Shown piece after piece: positions 51,680 to 60,457 of a stretch of DNA of 64,000 nucleotides. Source of the DNA: Hymenobacter glacieicola (lineage in GTDB: Bacteria > Bacteroidota > Bacteroidia > Cytophagales > Hymenobacteraceae); assembly GCF_014640315.1 (NCBI RefSeq), contig NZ_BMGS01000002.1, positions 1 through 64,000 of the forward strand, written 5' to 3'. Position 1 is the first letter of the stretch. Every line of letters starts with the position of its first letter. The position numbers were made by a program, and so were the translations under genes. The notes under the pieces were generated by a model. That model had not been told where the DNA came from, ran no database searches, and saw nothing but the letters and a program-made list of their open reading frames with translations.

Positions 51680-51691
51680 GGTAAAACCGTT

Positions 51692-53854
51692 TTATTGTTT
51701 GCTCCCCGGGGTGGACGGGGCGGTGCTATTCCATTTTTGCTGCCAGCGGGGGTAGTCGCGGCTGAGCAGCTTGGCGGGCCACACGCCGGCGTAGGCATAG
51801 CCGGTGCGGCGCTCGTACTCGATGTCGGAGAGCTTCGGCCGGGGCTTGGAGTCGCGGCCGACGTAGATGGGCTGGTTGGTTTGCAGGTCGTAGAAGCGGG
51901 CCCAGATGGTGGAGCCAGCTTCGGGCAGAATCACCCGATCAAAGCCCTTGGGCTGTTTGGGGTCGGGCTGGTCCTTGACGGTGTAGCCCGTGATTTTCAC
52001 GGCATCAAGCCAGGCCACGGCCGCTTCCACGCTTTTCTTGATGGCGGGGGTAGGGTTTTCGGTGTCCATCAGAAACTGCACGATGGACACGGTTTCCATG
52101 CCACTCAGGGAGGGCAGCTCAAAGGCGCGGGCTTTTACGGGTTGAAAGGTTTTCTCATCATGCTGGGCGCACCAGGCCGTGAGCTTGCCGCGCTGCACGT
52201 ACTGGGTTTTCAGGATGCAGTCAAGGCCGCGGGTCACAGCCTGGGTGGCCGGTTCAACCATACTGGCATCCACTACCTCCAGGCCGTTGGTGCGGCGGCT
52301 CACGTCGCGGAGCACCTGCAAGGCCCGCACCATGGCGTTGTCGTTGTAGGTGATGTAGTGGCGGTAGCTGCTGGAATCGGGGTAGTACTGCGGGAAGCCG
52401 CCGGTGCGCTGCTGCATCCGGAGCAGGTAGCGAATACCCTTCTCGGCGGCGGCTTTGTACGTTGCGTTGCCGGTGGCTTTGAAGGCTTTAGCGAGGTAGC
52501 GAATCTCGCGGGTGGTAGCCTCGTTGTCGATGGTGGCGTCGTTGCGGCCAGCGTCGTCGCGGGTGGCAGCTTCCTCGGCCACCGTCATCGGGTGGTCGTA
52601 TTTCACCTTGATGTTGTTCACCATCTTGGGCCACCCACCCACCGTGCGCTGATAAATCAGCATCCGTTCCGCCACCGAATCAACCTTAACGGCGGCAACG
52701 GGGGTAGCACCGCCCACCGAAGCCGTGGCTGTGGCATCTGCCGACTTGGGCACCGTCGAATATTTATCCGGCCCGCCAAGGTTGGAGGGCTTTAGCGGCA
52801 CCGTGGCTGGCCGGCCCGACTTCGGGTACCAGCGGCCGTCAAAAGTCCAGTCGGCGTTGATCTGGCGAGGCTTGGGGGCGTTTTTGGCGGAGCCCAAATT
52901 GTTGCTAAACCAGGCGTAGTCGCCCCCTCTGCGGTGGCAGCCCTGGTAGTACACGCGGCGGCCCCACTGCTTGGCCCCGGGCCCCGACTGGGCCCAGTAG
53001 ATGTCGGCATCGGCCATGTTCTCGCCGAAGGTGCAGTTCACCAGGTAGAACTGGGCTTCGCGGTGGAAGCGGCCCAGCTTAAAGCCGGCGTCGCCCTCGA
53101 AAACGCAGTTTTTGAGCACCGTTTTCGAGTCTTCGTCGCTGGAGCCGTCGTGCCAGATGGCGGCCGAGGTGTTGTGGCAAATGAAGCGGCAGTTTTCGGC
53201 GTAGGCCCAGCCCCGGGGGCAGTAGAAATCTACCCCGCCTTCCAGGGTGCAGTCCTTGAAATAGTACAGGCCCGCATCCACGTCCCAGGGGCTGACGGTG
53301 TCGCCGCCCAGGGCACGGAAGGTGCAGTGCTTCACCACGAGGCGCGTGGTGCCGGGCATGGTGCGCAGAGCCATTTGGTGGCCGGTTTTGCTGATGGTTT
53401 TCTTGCCGCTGGGCTCCGTGAGGCAGTCAATTACTACCTCGCCCGGGGCATCAAACCCGTAGCTGTTGATGACCGTGAGGTTTTCCAAGGTGATGTCGGG
53501 GGAGTTGCGCAGGTTCAGTGTCGCCACACCCCAGTCGTCCTGGCCGGCTACCGGGTCGCAGCGCCAGGCGTCGCGGGCCTGAGTTGCAGTCAGGACGACG
53601 CCCTTTTCGCTCTGGCCCTTGAGGATGATGTTCTGCTTGCCGTCGAGCAAGACTTTTTCGCGGTAGGTGCCATTCTTAATGTACACCGTGCGCGGCTTGG
53701 TCGCCTCGTTGGGCAGGCTGTTAAGGGCGGCTTGGATGGTCCGGAACTGGCCCGAACCATCCGCCGACACCGTTACCTGCTGGGCCTGGGCCGATAAGAT
53801 TCCCATTTCCCCAACCCCCGCCAGCAGGAACAGTATGGTCAGTAGTCGTTTCAT
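51692..53854 (-). CDS. Secreted pectinesterase-pectate lyase fusion (CE8-PL10)
   Basis: The 720-residue protein has a signal peptide (MKRLLTILFLLAGVGEMGIL) and two enzyme domains. The CE8 pectinesterase (about 27-340) shows GTYREK at 62-67, D185 in GGDTV (acid), D209 in GGVDFYC (nucleophile) and GFKLGRFHR near 257. VDFYCP replaces the usual DFIFG. The PL10 pectate lyase (about 390-700) shows VGGWPKM near 405, TIDNEATTREI near 441, GGFPQYYP near 485 and KARAFELPSLSG near 574 with the catalytic Arg576. The protein can demethylate pectin and then cleave it. ATG 53854 begins the signal. It lies between kdgF and uxaB. Confidence 0.92.
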   Translation of the reverse strand: MKRLLTILFLLAGVGEMGILSAQAQQVTVSADGSGQFRTIQAALNSLPNEATKPRTVYIKNGTYREKVLLDGKQNIILKGQSEKGVVLTATQARDAWRCDPVAGQDDWGVATLNLRNSPDITLENLTVINSYGFDAPGEVVIDCLTEPSGKKTISKTGHQMALRTMPGTTRLVVKHCTFRALGGDTVSPWDVDAGLYYFKDCTLEGGVDFYCPRGWAYAENCRFICHNTSAAIWHDGSSDEDSKTVLKNCVFEGDAGFKLGRFHREAQFYLVNCTFGENMADADIYWAQSGPGAKQWGRRVYYQGCHRRGGDYAWFSNNLGSAKNAPKPRQINADWTFDGRWYPKSGRPATVPLKPSNLGGPDKYSTVPKSADATATASVGGATPVAAVKVDSVAERMLIYQRTVGGWPKMVNNIKVKYDHPMTVAEEAATRDDAGRNDATIDNEATTREIRYLAKAFKATGNATYKAAAEKGIRYLLRMQQRTGGFPQYYPDSSSYRHYITYNDNAMVRALQVLRDVSRRTNGLEVVDASMVEPATQAVTRGLDCILKTQYVQRGKLTAWCAQHDEKTFQPVKARAFELPSLSGMETVSIVQFLMDTENPTPAIKKSVEAAVAWLDAVKITGYTVKDQPDPKQPKGFDRVILPEAGSTIWARFYDLQTNQPIYVGRDSKPRPKLSDIEYERRTGYAYAGVWPAKLLSRDYPRWQQKWNSTAPSTPGSKQ

Positions 53855-53877
53855 AAGCAAAGCGTCAGCCGCCGCGT

Positions 53878-54219
53878 TTACACAAAGTCTTCCCGCATGG
53901 GGCTGAACGAATCGAGCAGCACGCCCGCTTCCAGGCACTCCACGCCGTGCCACACGTCGGGGGCGGCGTAGAAGGTGTCGCCGGCTTGCAGCACCTGCTC
54001 CTGCTCCCCTACTGTGCACCGGAACACGCCGCTTTCCACGTAGGTAATCTGGGAGTGCACGTGGTGGTGGCGCGCCCCGACTCCGCCGGTTTCAAAGGCT
54101 ACTTTCACCAGCATCAGCTCCGGCCCGTAGGCCAGAATCTGGCGCTGCATACCTTGGCCTACCGTAAGCCAGGGCAGGGTTTCAGTGGCCGGAAAAGCAG
54201 TTTGGGCGGAAGTAGTCAT
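53878..54219 (-). CDS. kdgF: KdgF-like cupin, unsaturated uronate ring opening
   Basis: The 113-residue single-domain cupin matches KdgF closely in layout: LPWLTVGQGMQRQILAYG near residue 15, GARHHHVHSQITYVESGVF near 48 with metal His residues, GDTFYAAPDVWHGVECLEAG near 80 and the ending LDSFSPMREDFV. KdgF speeds conversion of 4,5-unsaturated galacturonate to the linear keto form used by KduI. Its place between susD and the pectate lyase gene supports this. ATG 54219 gives the usual length. Confidence 0.9.
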   Translation of the reverse strand: MTTSAQTAFPATETLPWLTVGQGMQRQILAYGPELMLVKVAFETGGVGARHHHVHSQITYVESGVFRCTVGEQEQVLQAGDTFYAAPDVWHGVECLEAGVLLDSFSPMREDFV

Positions 54220-54304
54220 GAGGGAAGCAAGTGGAGTAGCGAAGTAGGAAGCGAGGTGTGCAAAGTGCCAGTCATGCAACTGGGCACCGTCATGCTTTCA
54301 CCTA

Positions 54305-56155
54305 CTAGTAGCCGAAGTTTTGAACCAGCGCGGGGTCAGAGGCCAGGGTGCTCTGCGGAATCGGGAGCAGCTCCTTGCCTTGGCCGGGCACGTACTCGGC
54401 CGCTAAACCAGCACCGGTGCTGGAGGCCGTGGTAGTACCCAGGGTGTAGGAAGTACCGGCGGGCCGCAGATTAGCTAGGTAAGCGGCATCAATGGCCTGG
54501 CGCCAGTTCACGCGCACGGTGCCAGTGGGGGCCGTGGTGTTGGCGGGCGAAGGGCGGTAGAACGAGCGGGTCCATTGCACGGGGCCGGCGGCCGGCGTGC
54601 GGAAGTACATGTACTGGGGCACGTTCTGGTACGGAGCTTGGGCTTTGGCCAGCTTCTCGATGTCGGCCTTCACTTCATTCATACGGGTAGCAAACAGATT
54701 CCAGCGAATCAAATCGTACTTGCGGATGCCTTCGCCCCCGAACTCGAGGTAACGCTCATTGACAATGGCGTTGAACAAGGCTTCCTTGGAGCCCAGGTTC
54801 AGGCCCGCCATGGCCCTGGCGGCTGTACCGAAGGCGCGGGTGCGCACTTGCAGCAGGGCGTCTTTGGCGGCCTGGGTGGGGCCGTTCAGCTCGTTTTCGG
54901 CCTCGGCAAACATCAATACCACGTCCGAGAAGCGAATCAGGGGCCAGTTGTAGCCCAGGTAGTTAGAGGAGCCCGTCACGAGCGGCACGTGCCAGTCGCG
55001 GCGGAACTTGCCGTCGGCCACTACGTTCAGGGCCACGCCCGAGAAGAAGGTGCTGTTGCTGGCCATGCCGTAGGGGGCAATGGTTACCGGCAAGCGGGTA
55101 TCCGTCGAGTCGAAGGCGTAGAAGTAAGTCGGCGCAATAACCATAGCACCCTGGCTAGTGCCTTGAGCACTGGAGGCGTTCTGCAGGCGGGGGCCATTGT
55201 AGTAACCCAACTTACTGTCAGACACGGCGTTAGAACCACCCGCCCCTACCTGGAACATGATTTCGTTAGCGGCCTCGGCGCGCTGCTCGTTGATGCTCTT
55301 GAACACCTCCAGGAAGCTCGGGTTCAGGCGATGCTCCGTGGGCTTAGCCATCAGCTCGGCGCATTCCTGGCGGGCAATGCGGTAGTAGTCGAGGTAGTCG
55401 GTGGGGCGCACCATCTGGTTGCCTTTCGGCGCGTAGCCCCCGCGGTACAGGGCCAGGCGGGCGCGCAGGGCCTTCACGGCGCCCTTGGTAATGCGCTCGT
55501 TGGCCGTGCCGGCGGCCGAGCGCCAGGGCACCAGCTTCTGGGCCTGGGCCAGGTCGGCAATCAGGCGGGTGAGGGTTTCGTTGCGGTCGGCGTTGGGCAG
55601 GTTGAAGTTCTGGCCCGATACCGAGGGCGTGAACTGCGCCGGCACGTCGCCCCAGTTGCGGATCAGCTCAAAGTAATACTGCGCGCGCAGGGTCAGGGCC
55701 TCGCCGTGCAGGCGGTGCAGGGCGGCCGTATCGGCGGCCGGGCCGCTGGTGTACAGCGTCATCTGCGGAATCTGCTGAATGCAGATGTTGGCGCGCTCCA
55801 CGCCCTGGTAGAGCTGGTTCCAGGGGTTGGTGATTTCGGTGTTGGTAGCCAGGGCTCGGTAGCGGGCAATGCTACGGCGCTGCCCGTCGGGGGCCCCCGG
55901 CGAGCCAATCATCTCGTCGGTATCGACGGAGTAGTACAGGCTGATGCGCTGCCCGTAGCCATTGTCGCCCGAGAGCGGGTCGTAGGCCCCAATCACGGCC
56001 GTGGTTGCGCCCGCCACCGTGCTGAACACGTAGGAGGTGGTGTTGAGCGCCACGGGCTCTACGTCCAGAAAATCTTTGCAGGAGGATACCAGCCCGGCGG
56101 TTCCGGCCAGCGCCACGGCAGCCACGGCGGTCCGGAAGGGGAAGATGGATTTCAT
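54305..56155 (-). CDS. SusD/RagB-family outer membrane lipoprotein
   Basis: The 616-residue product starts with a lipoprotein signal (MKSIFPFRTAVAAVALAGTA) and lipobox LVSSC, Cys at residue 26. The mature start KDFLDVEPVALNTTSYVF and the TPR-like helical body with NWGDVPAQFTPS near 190 are typical of SusD proteins, which bind glycans on the surface and cap the SusC channel. ATG 56155 is preferred over an upstream TTG. It follows susC with 33 bases between them. The likely ligand is a pectin oligomer, from context. Confidence 0.95.
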   Translation of the reverse strand: MKSIFPFRTAVAAVALAGTAGLVSSCKDFLDVEPVALNTTSYVFSTVAGATTAVIGAYDPLSGDNGYGQRISLYYSVDTDEMIGSPGAPDGQRRSIARYRALATNTEITNPWNQLYQGVERANICIQQIPQMTLYTSGPAADTAALHRLHGEALTLRAQYYFELIRNWGDVPAQFTPSVSGQNFNLPNADRNETLTRLIADLAQAQKLVPWRSAAGTANERITKGAVKALRARLALYRGGYAPKGNQMVRPTDYLDYYRIARQECAELMAKPTEHRLNPSFLEVFKSINEQRAEAANEIMFQVGAGGSNAVSDSKLGYYNGPRLQNASSAQGTSQGAMVIAPTYFYAFDSTDTRLPVTIAPYGMASNSTFFSGVALNVVADGKFRRDWHVPLVTGSSNYLGYNWPLIRFSDVVLMFAEAENELNGPTQAAKDALLQVRTRAFGTAARAMAGLNLGSKEALFNAIVNERYLEFGGEGIRKYDLIRWNLFATRMNEVKADIEKLAKAQAPYQNVPQYMYFRTPAAGPVQWTRSFYRPSPANTTAPTGTVRVNWRQAIDAAYLANLRPAGTSYTLGTTTASSTGAGLAAEYVPGQGKELLPIPQSTLASDPALVQNFGY

Positions 56156-56188
56156 ATGCAAAATGAGGGAAAGCAGTGGGTGGGAAGA

Positions 56189-59100
56189 TTACAGGGCCAA
56201 GTTCACGCCGAACAGGAAGGCGCGGCTGCGCGGATACGCGGCGTAGTCAACGCCGGGCGTGAGCGGCGAGGAGCGGCGGGTGTTCACCTCGGGGTCGTAG
56301 CCGGTGTACTTGGTGAAGGTGTACACGTTGTTCAGGGTCACGTAGAAGCGGGCCTGGGTCAGCTTCACGCGCTGAATCAGGGGTTTGGGCAGGGAGTAAC
56401 CTACCGTAATGTTGTTCACGCGCAGGAAGGAGCCGCTTTCTACTGCCCAGGAGTGCAGGAAGTAGCGCTGGGTCGGCGTCCAGATGGTGGCATTCCGGTT
56501 TACCTCGCGCAGGGTAGTGAGGTCGGTAATCCGGCTGCCCTCGGCGTTGATGGTGCGGTAGCGGTCCTCCATGATACCCAGCACGTTGCTGTACACCGTG
56601 TTGGGCGTGTTCGAGGTGAACTCAATCTTGTTGGCATTGTACACATCGTTGCCCAGCACGAAGTTCAGGAAGATGCTGGCATCGAAGTTCTTATAAGTAA
56701 ACTGCTGGTTTAGGCCACCCGTTACCTTGGGGTTGGCGTTGCCGATAACGGTCTGGTCCAGGTCGTTGATGACCCCATCGTTGTTCAGGTCCTTCAGCTT
56801 GATGACGCCGGGCTGCGCGACCTGCCCTACCGCCGTGCCCGAGGGCAACAGGCCCTGCTTGGGTACCCAGAGGTTGGTAGCCGTATTGAAGCTCACGAAG
56901 TCGTCGGCGGTGTAGAAACCGTCGGTCACGTAGCCGTACATCTCGCCCACCGGGCGCCCTACCTGGGCCTTGAAGTCGGCGGCGGAGGCAAAGTTGGAGC
57001 CCGCCCAGCCCGAGTTGATGGGGGTAATTTCGCGCAGGTCGCCGCCCAGGCTTTCAATGCGGCCCCGGTTCAGGGAGGCGTTGGCCGTGGCCGTCCAGGT
57101 GAAGTTGGGCTTGTTGAAGATGGCACCCGTCAGCTGCAGCTCAATGCCCTTGTTCGAGGTTTTGCCTACGTTCTGGAGCTGGCTGGTGTAACCCAGGAAG
57201 GGCGGAATGGGCACGTTAATAAGCAGGTCGGTGGTCGTGTTGTAGTACACGTCGCCGGTGAACTGCACCCGGTTATCCCACAAGGCTAGGTCAACGCCCA
57301 GGTCGCGGGAAGTGGTTACCTCCCACTTTAGCTTATCGTTGGAAAGCGTGGTAGCCGTGGCGCCCAGCACCTGGGCGTGGTTGAGGAAGTACGGAGCACT
57401 GCCGGCCGAAAACAGCTGGTCATAGAGGAAGTCGCCGATGCGGTTGTTGCCGGCCTGCCCGTAGCTCAGGCGCAGCTTCAGGTCCGATACGGCCGGTACT
57501 CCGGTAAAGAAATCTTCCTTGGAAATCCGCCACGCGGCCGAAGCACCGGGGAAGAAGCCCCAGCGGTTGCCTTCCCGGAATTTAGAGGAGCCGTCGGCCC
57601 GGAACGTGCCCGTAAACAGGTACTTATCGTCGAAGGAGTAGGTGAGGCGACCAAAGCCCGAGAGCAGGCGAAAGTTCTGCGGAATATCGGTGCGGGGCAG
57701 CACGGGCTGGGCCGTGACGCCGGTGGGCAGCACGCCCTGGTTGATGTTGGCCCAGGCCCGCTCGGCGGTAATGTCCAGGGGCAGGTAGTTGGTTTGGATG
57801 TACTGCAGCTTGTTGCGCTGCTGGTACACTTCTTCACCCACCAGTAAGCCCACCGCGTGCTTGCCGTTGGTGAAGCTGTAATCCAGCACGTTCGAGTTGT
57901 TGATCGTCGACTGGTTGGTGGTGGTAATGGTAGCGAAGGGCAACTCGTTGTAGCCCCCGGCCGGCTGGCGCAGGGTAGGCGAGTTGCGCCCGTTGAACGT
58001 GCTCAGGTCGGCATTGGTAATGTCAAAACCCGCCGTGGTCCGGAACACCAGCCCTTTGGCCAGGGTCAGGTCGGCATTGGCGCCCACGTTGAAGGTGCGG
58101 CGCTGGTCGTTGCGGAACTCGCTGTCGATGGCCACGATGGGGTTCACCAGCGAAGACGTCGTGAAGAAGTCCGGGTCGAAGGCGTTGGGGTCGAGCAGGA
58201 CGCCCGTGCTACGGGGCACCGACAGCGGCAGGTACTGAACGGCGTTGCGCAGGCGGGAAGTGGTGTTCGAGCCGGTGGTAGAAGTGCCGGCCCCGTTCAC
58301 CTCCTGGTCGTTGAAGCGCATGTTCATGCCGATGCGCAGCTTGTCGGTGGGCTTGGTGTCAAAGCGAAAGTTCACCAGGTTGCGCACAAAGCCCGAGCCG
58401 CGCTGAATCCCGTCTTCGTCGTTGCGAGTCAGGCTCAGGGCGTAGGTAGTCCCCTTCACCCCACCCGAAACCGAGAGGTTGTGGGTTTGCTGGAAAGCGT
58501 CGCGCCCGAAGGCTTCGTCCTGCCAGTCCAGGAAGGGCGAGTTGCGGGCCCGCGTCAGGGTGTCGCTGAGGTAGTTGGAGCTACCAAACAGGCGACGGTA
58601 GGTTTCCAGGCTGCCGCTGCCGGTAGCGCCTACCTGCTGGGAGCGTTCAAACTGGTAATCGAGGTAGTCGGCCGGGCCCAGCACGTCCAGCTTTTTGCTG
58701 ATGCGGCGGAAGCCGGCAAAGCCGTTGTAGCTGATAACGGTTTTGCCTTCGATGCCTTTTTTGGTGGTGATAATTACTACCCCGTTGGCGCCGCGGGCCC
58801 CGTAAATAGCCGTAGCGGAAGCGTCCTTCAGCACGTCAACCGACGCAATGTCCTGGGGGGCAATAACGGCCAGGGCATTTTCAATCTGGATGCCGTCCAC
58901 CACGTAGAGCGGGGAGTTGTCCTGGGTGATGGAGCCGCCGCCCCGCACCCGTACCCGCACATCGAGGTTGCCGGGCGTACCTTCCGAGGAAGTGAGCTGC
59001 ACGCCCGCCAGTCGACCCGTGAGAGCCTCGGCGGCGGAGTTAACGGGTATATCCTTGATTTGCTGGGCACTAACCGATGATACAGAACCCGTAACGTCGC

Positions 59101-59443
59101 GGCGCTGCACCGACTGGTAGCCGATTACTACTACGTCATCCAGGGTCTGGCTGTCCTCTTTCAAGGTCACGCTTACCTCGGTGCGGCTGCCCACGGCCAC
59201 CTCGAAGGGCAGAAAGCCGATGTAGCTGAAGCGCAGGGTGGCGTTAGCCGGCACGTTCAGGCTGAAGCGGCCTTCCCCGTCGGTAGAGGCCCCGGCACTG
59301 GTACCCTTCACGACGACCGTTACACCCGGCAGGGCCTCGCCCTTTTCCGACTTAACGACGCCCTGTACGCGCTGCTGCTGCGCCCAGGCCGGTGCCGCCA
59401 CCGCCAGCAGGAGCGGAGTCAGCAACAGTAGATTTCTTTTCAT
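56189..59443 (-). CDS. SusC/RagA-family TonB-linked outer membrane transporter
   Basis: The 1084-residue product has a signal peptide (MKRNLLLLTPLLLAVAAPAWA), a carboxypeptidase D-like regulatory domain (about 22-100, VQGVVKSEKGEALPGVTVVV) and a plug beginning DDVVVIGYQSVQRRDVTGSV. The plug word SPLYVVDGIQIENA and KDASATAIYGARGANGVVII are SusC hallmarks. The long beta barrel ends in AFLFGVNLAL, with a hydrophobic C-terminus. It works with the SusD partner and TonB to import oligosaccharides. ATG 59443 is the signal start. It lies 42 bases after kduI. Confidence 0.97.
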   Translation of the reverse strand: MKRNLLLLTPLLLAVAAPAWAQQQRVQGVVKSEKGEALPGVTVVVKGTSAGASTDGEGRFSLNVPANATLRFSYIGFLPFEVAVGSRTEVSVTLKEDSQTLDDVVVIGYQSVQRRDVTGSVSSVSAQQIKDIPVNSAAEALTGRLAGVQLTSSEGTPGNLDVRVRVRGGGSITQDNSPLYVVDGIQIENALAVIAPQDIASVDVLKDASATAIYGARGANGVVIITTKKGIEGKTVISYNGFAGFRRISKKLDVLGPADYLDYQFERSQQVGATGSGSLETYRRLFGSSNYLSDTLTRARNSPFLDWQDEAFGRDAFQQTHNLSVSGGVKGTTYALSLTRNDEDGIQRGSGFVRNLVNFRFDTKPTDKLRIGMNMRFNDQEVNGAGTSTTGSNTTSRLRNAVQYLPLSVPRSTGVLLDPNAFDPDFFTTSSLVNPIVAIDSEFRNDQRRTFNVGANADLTLAKGLVFRTTAGFDITNADLSTFNGRNSPTLRQPAGGYNELPFATITTTNQSTINNSNVLDYSFTNGKHAVGLLVGEEVYQQRNKLQYIQTNYLPLDITAERAWANINQGVLPTGVTAQPVLPRTDIPQNFRLLSGFGRLTYSFDDKYLFTGTFRADGSSKFREGNRWGFFPGASAAWRISKEDFFTGVPAVSDLKLRLSYGQAGNNRIGDFLYDQLFSAGSAPYFLNHAQVLGATATTLSNDKLKWEVTTSRDLGVDLALWDNRVQFTGDVYYNTTTDLLINVPIPPFLGYTSQLQNVGKTSNKGIELQLTGAIFNKPNFTWTATANASLNRGRIESLGGDLREITPINSGWAGSNFASAADFKAQVGRPVGEMYGYVTDGFYTADDFVSFNTATNLWVPKQGLLPSGTAVGQVAQPGVIKLKDLNNDGVINDLDQTVIGNANPKVTGGLNQQFTYKNFDASIFLNFVLGNDVYNANKIEFTSNTPNTVYSNVLGIMEDRYRTINAEGSRITDLTTLREVNRNATIWTPTQRYFLHSWAVESGSFLRVNNITVGYSLPKPLIQRVKLTQARFYVTLNNVYTFTKYTGYDPEVNTRRSSPLTPGVDYAAYPRSRAFLFGVNLAL

Positions 59444-59485
59444 GACGTAGAGTGGGGGAATTATGTGGGAAGTAGAGCGCGTCAA

Positions 59486-60316
59486 TCAGCGCAAATCCGC
59501 AATAGGCGCGGGGTCCATGTCGGTGTATTCCTGGTTTTCGCCGCCCATGCCCCAGATGAAGGTGTAGCCAGCCGTGCCGCAGCCCGAGTGAATGGACCAG
59601 GGCGGGGAAAGAATGGCCTGCCCCTCGCTCACCCACAGGTGGCGGGTTTCCTGGGGCCGCCCCATGAGGTGCAGCACGCGCTGGCCCTCGGGCAAATCGA
59701 AGTAGAGGTAGGCTTCCATGCGCCGGTCGTGGGTGTGGGCGGGCATGGTGTTCCAGACGCTGCCGGCGTGCAGCTGCGTGAGGCCCATTACCAGCTGACA
59801 GCTTTGGATGCCCTCGGCGTAGATGTACTTGTAAATCGTGCGCTGATTGGCCGTTTCCAGGGCGCCCAGGGTAACCGGCGTGGCCTCGGCCTGGGTCATG
59901 CGAGTAGTGGGGTAGGTAGCGTGAGCCGGGGTAGAGAGCAGGTAGAACTTGGCGGGCTGATTAGCATCCTGGCTCATGAAGGATACCTCGCGGGCGTCTT
60001 TACCCACGTACAGGCAATCCTGGCGGCCCAGCTCGTAGGTGGTGCCGTCCACTGTCACGGTGCCGGCGGCGCCGGTATTGAGCACGCCCAGCTCCCGGCG
60101 CTGCAAGAAAAATTCGGCCTTTAGCGTATCAGGGCAGGGTAGCGTCAGGGCCTCGGTGGTAGGCGTAGCGCCGCCCACCAGCATGCGGTCATAATGGGTA
60201 TATACCAGCTGTATTTCGCCGGGCACGAACAGGCTTTCCAGCAGGAAGTTCTCGCGCAGCTCGGCGGTGGTCATGGCCGCTGTTTCGCGGGGCCCGATGG
60301 CGTAGTACTGGCGCAT
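59486..60316 (-). CDS. kduI: 5-keto-4-deoxyuronate isomerase
   Basis: KduI converts the linear unsaturated-uronate product to 2,5-diketo-3-deoxygluconate. The 276-residue protein has the bicupin fold with a zinc site in NTMPAHTHDRRMEAYLYFDL near residue 192 (two His and a Glu), followed by a late His in SPPWSIHSGCGT near 240. The start MRQYYAIGPRETAAM and end FIWGMGGENQEYTDMDP are family-typical. It lies upstream of susC. Its promoter region carries a word (60391-60402) shared with the kduD upstream region. Confidence 0.95.
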   Translation of the reverse strand: MRQYYAIGPRETAAMTTAELRENFLLESLFVPGEIQLVYTHYDRMLVGGATPTTEALTLPCPDTLKAEFFLQRRELGVLNTGAAGTVTVDGTTYELGRQDCLYVGKDAREVSFMSQDANQPAKFYLLSTPAHATYPTTRMTQAEATPVTLGALETANQRTIYKYIYAEGIQSCQLVMGLTQLHAGSVWNTMPAHTHDRRMEAYLYFDLPEGQRVLHLMGRPQETRHLWVSEGQAILSPPWSIHSGCGTAGYTFIWGMGGENQEYTDMDPAPIADLR

Positions 60317-60317
60317 C

Positions 60318-60455
60318 TTCAGTGAATGAGTAAATGAGTAATTGAGTGAAGTTGTGAGATGGTGAGGTGGTGAGTTTGCCGTTTGGTCGGCATCGTTTGC
60401 GCAGATTGCGCGGCTGAAACGGCAAACTCACCACCTCACCAGTTCACTATTTCAC
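60318..60455. repeat. GTGAG-type repeats and possible operator upstream of kduI
   Basis: The gap between kduD and kduI holds GTGAATGAG/GTGAG-type words at 60318-60370 and their inverted counterpart CTCACCACCTCACC near 60427. Within it GGTGAGTTTGCCGTTT and AAACGGCAAACTCACC form an inverted pair, about 60370 and 60418. The word CATCGTTTGCGC at 60391 lies between them. Confidence 0.65.
60391..60402 (-). promoter_or_regulatory. Candidate LacI-family operator upstream of kduI
   Basis: CATCGTTTGCGC is the exact reverse complement of GCGCAAACGATG at 61355-61366, upstream of kduD. The site lies about 75 bases before the kduI start, in the loop of an inverted pair. Its sharing between two divergently regulated starts suggests a regulator site. 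Confidence 0.35.
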
Positions 60456-60457
60456 CG

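Noticed and set aside
54575..56713. Long plus-strand open frame opposite susD and the susC end
   Set aside because: It is a GC-rich antisense shadow: composition is Gly/Val/His-rich, it has no start signals and it crosses two well-supported genes.
57857..59080. Plus-strand frame opposite susC
   Set aside because: Antisense shadow of a well-conserved transporter gene with no family features.
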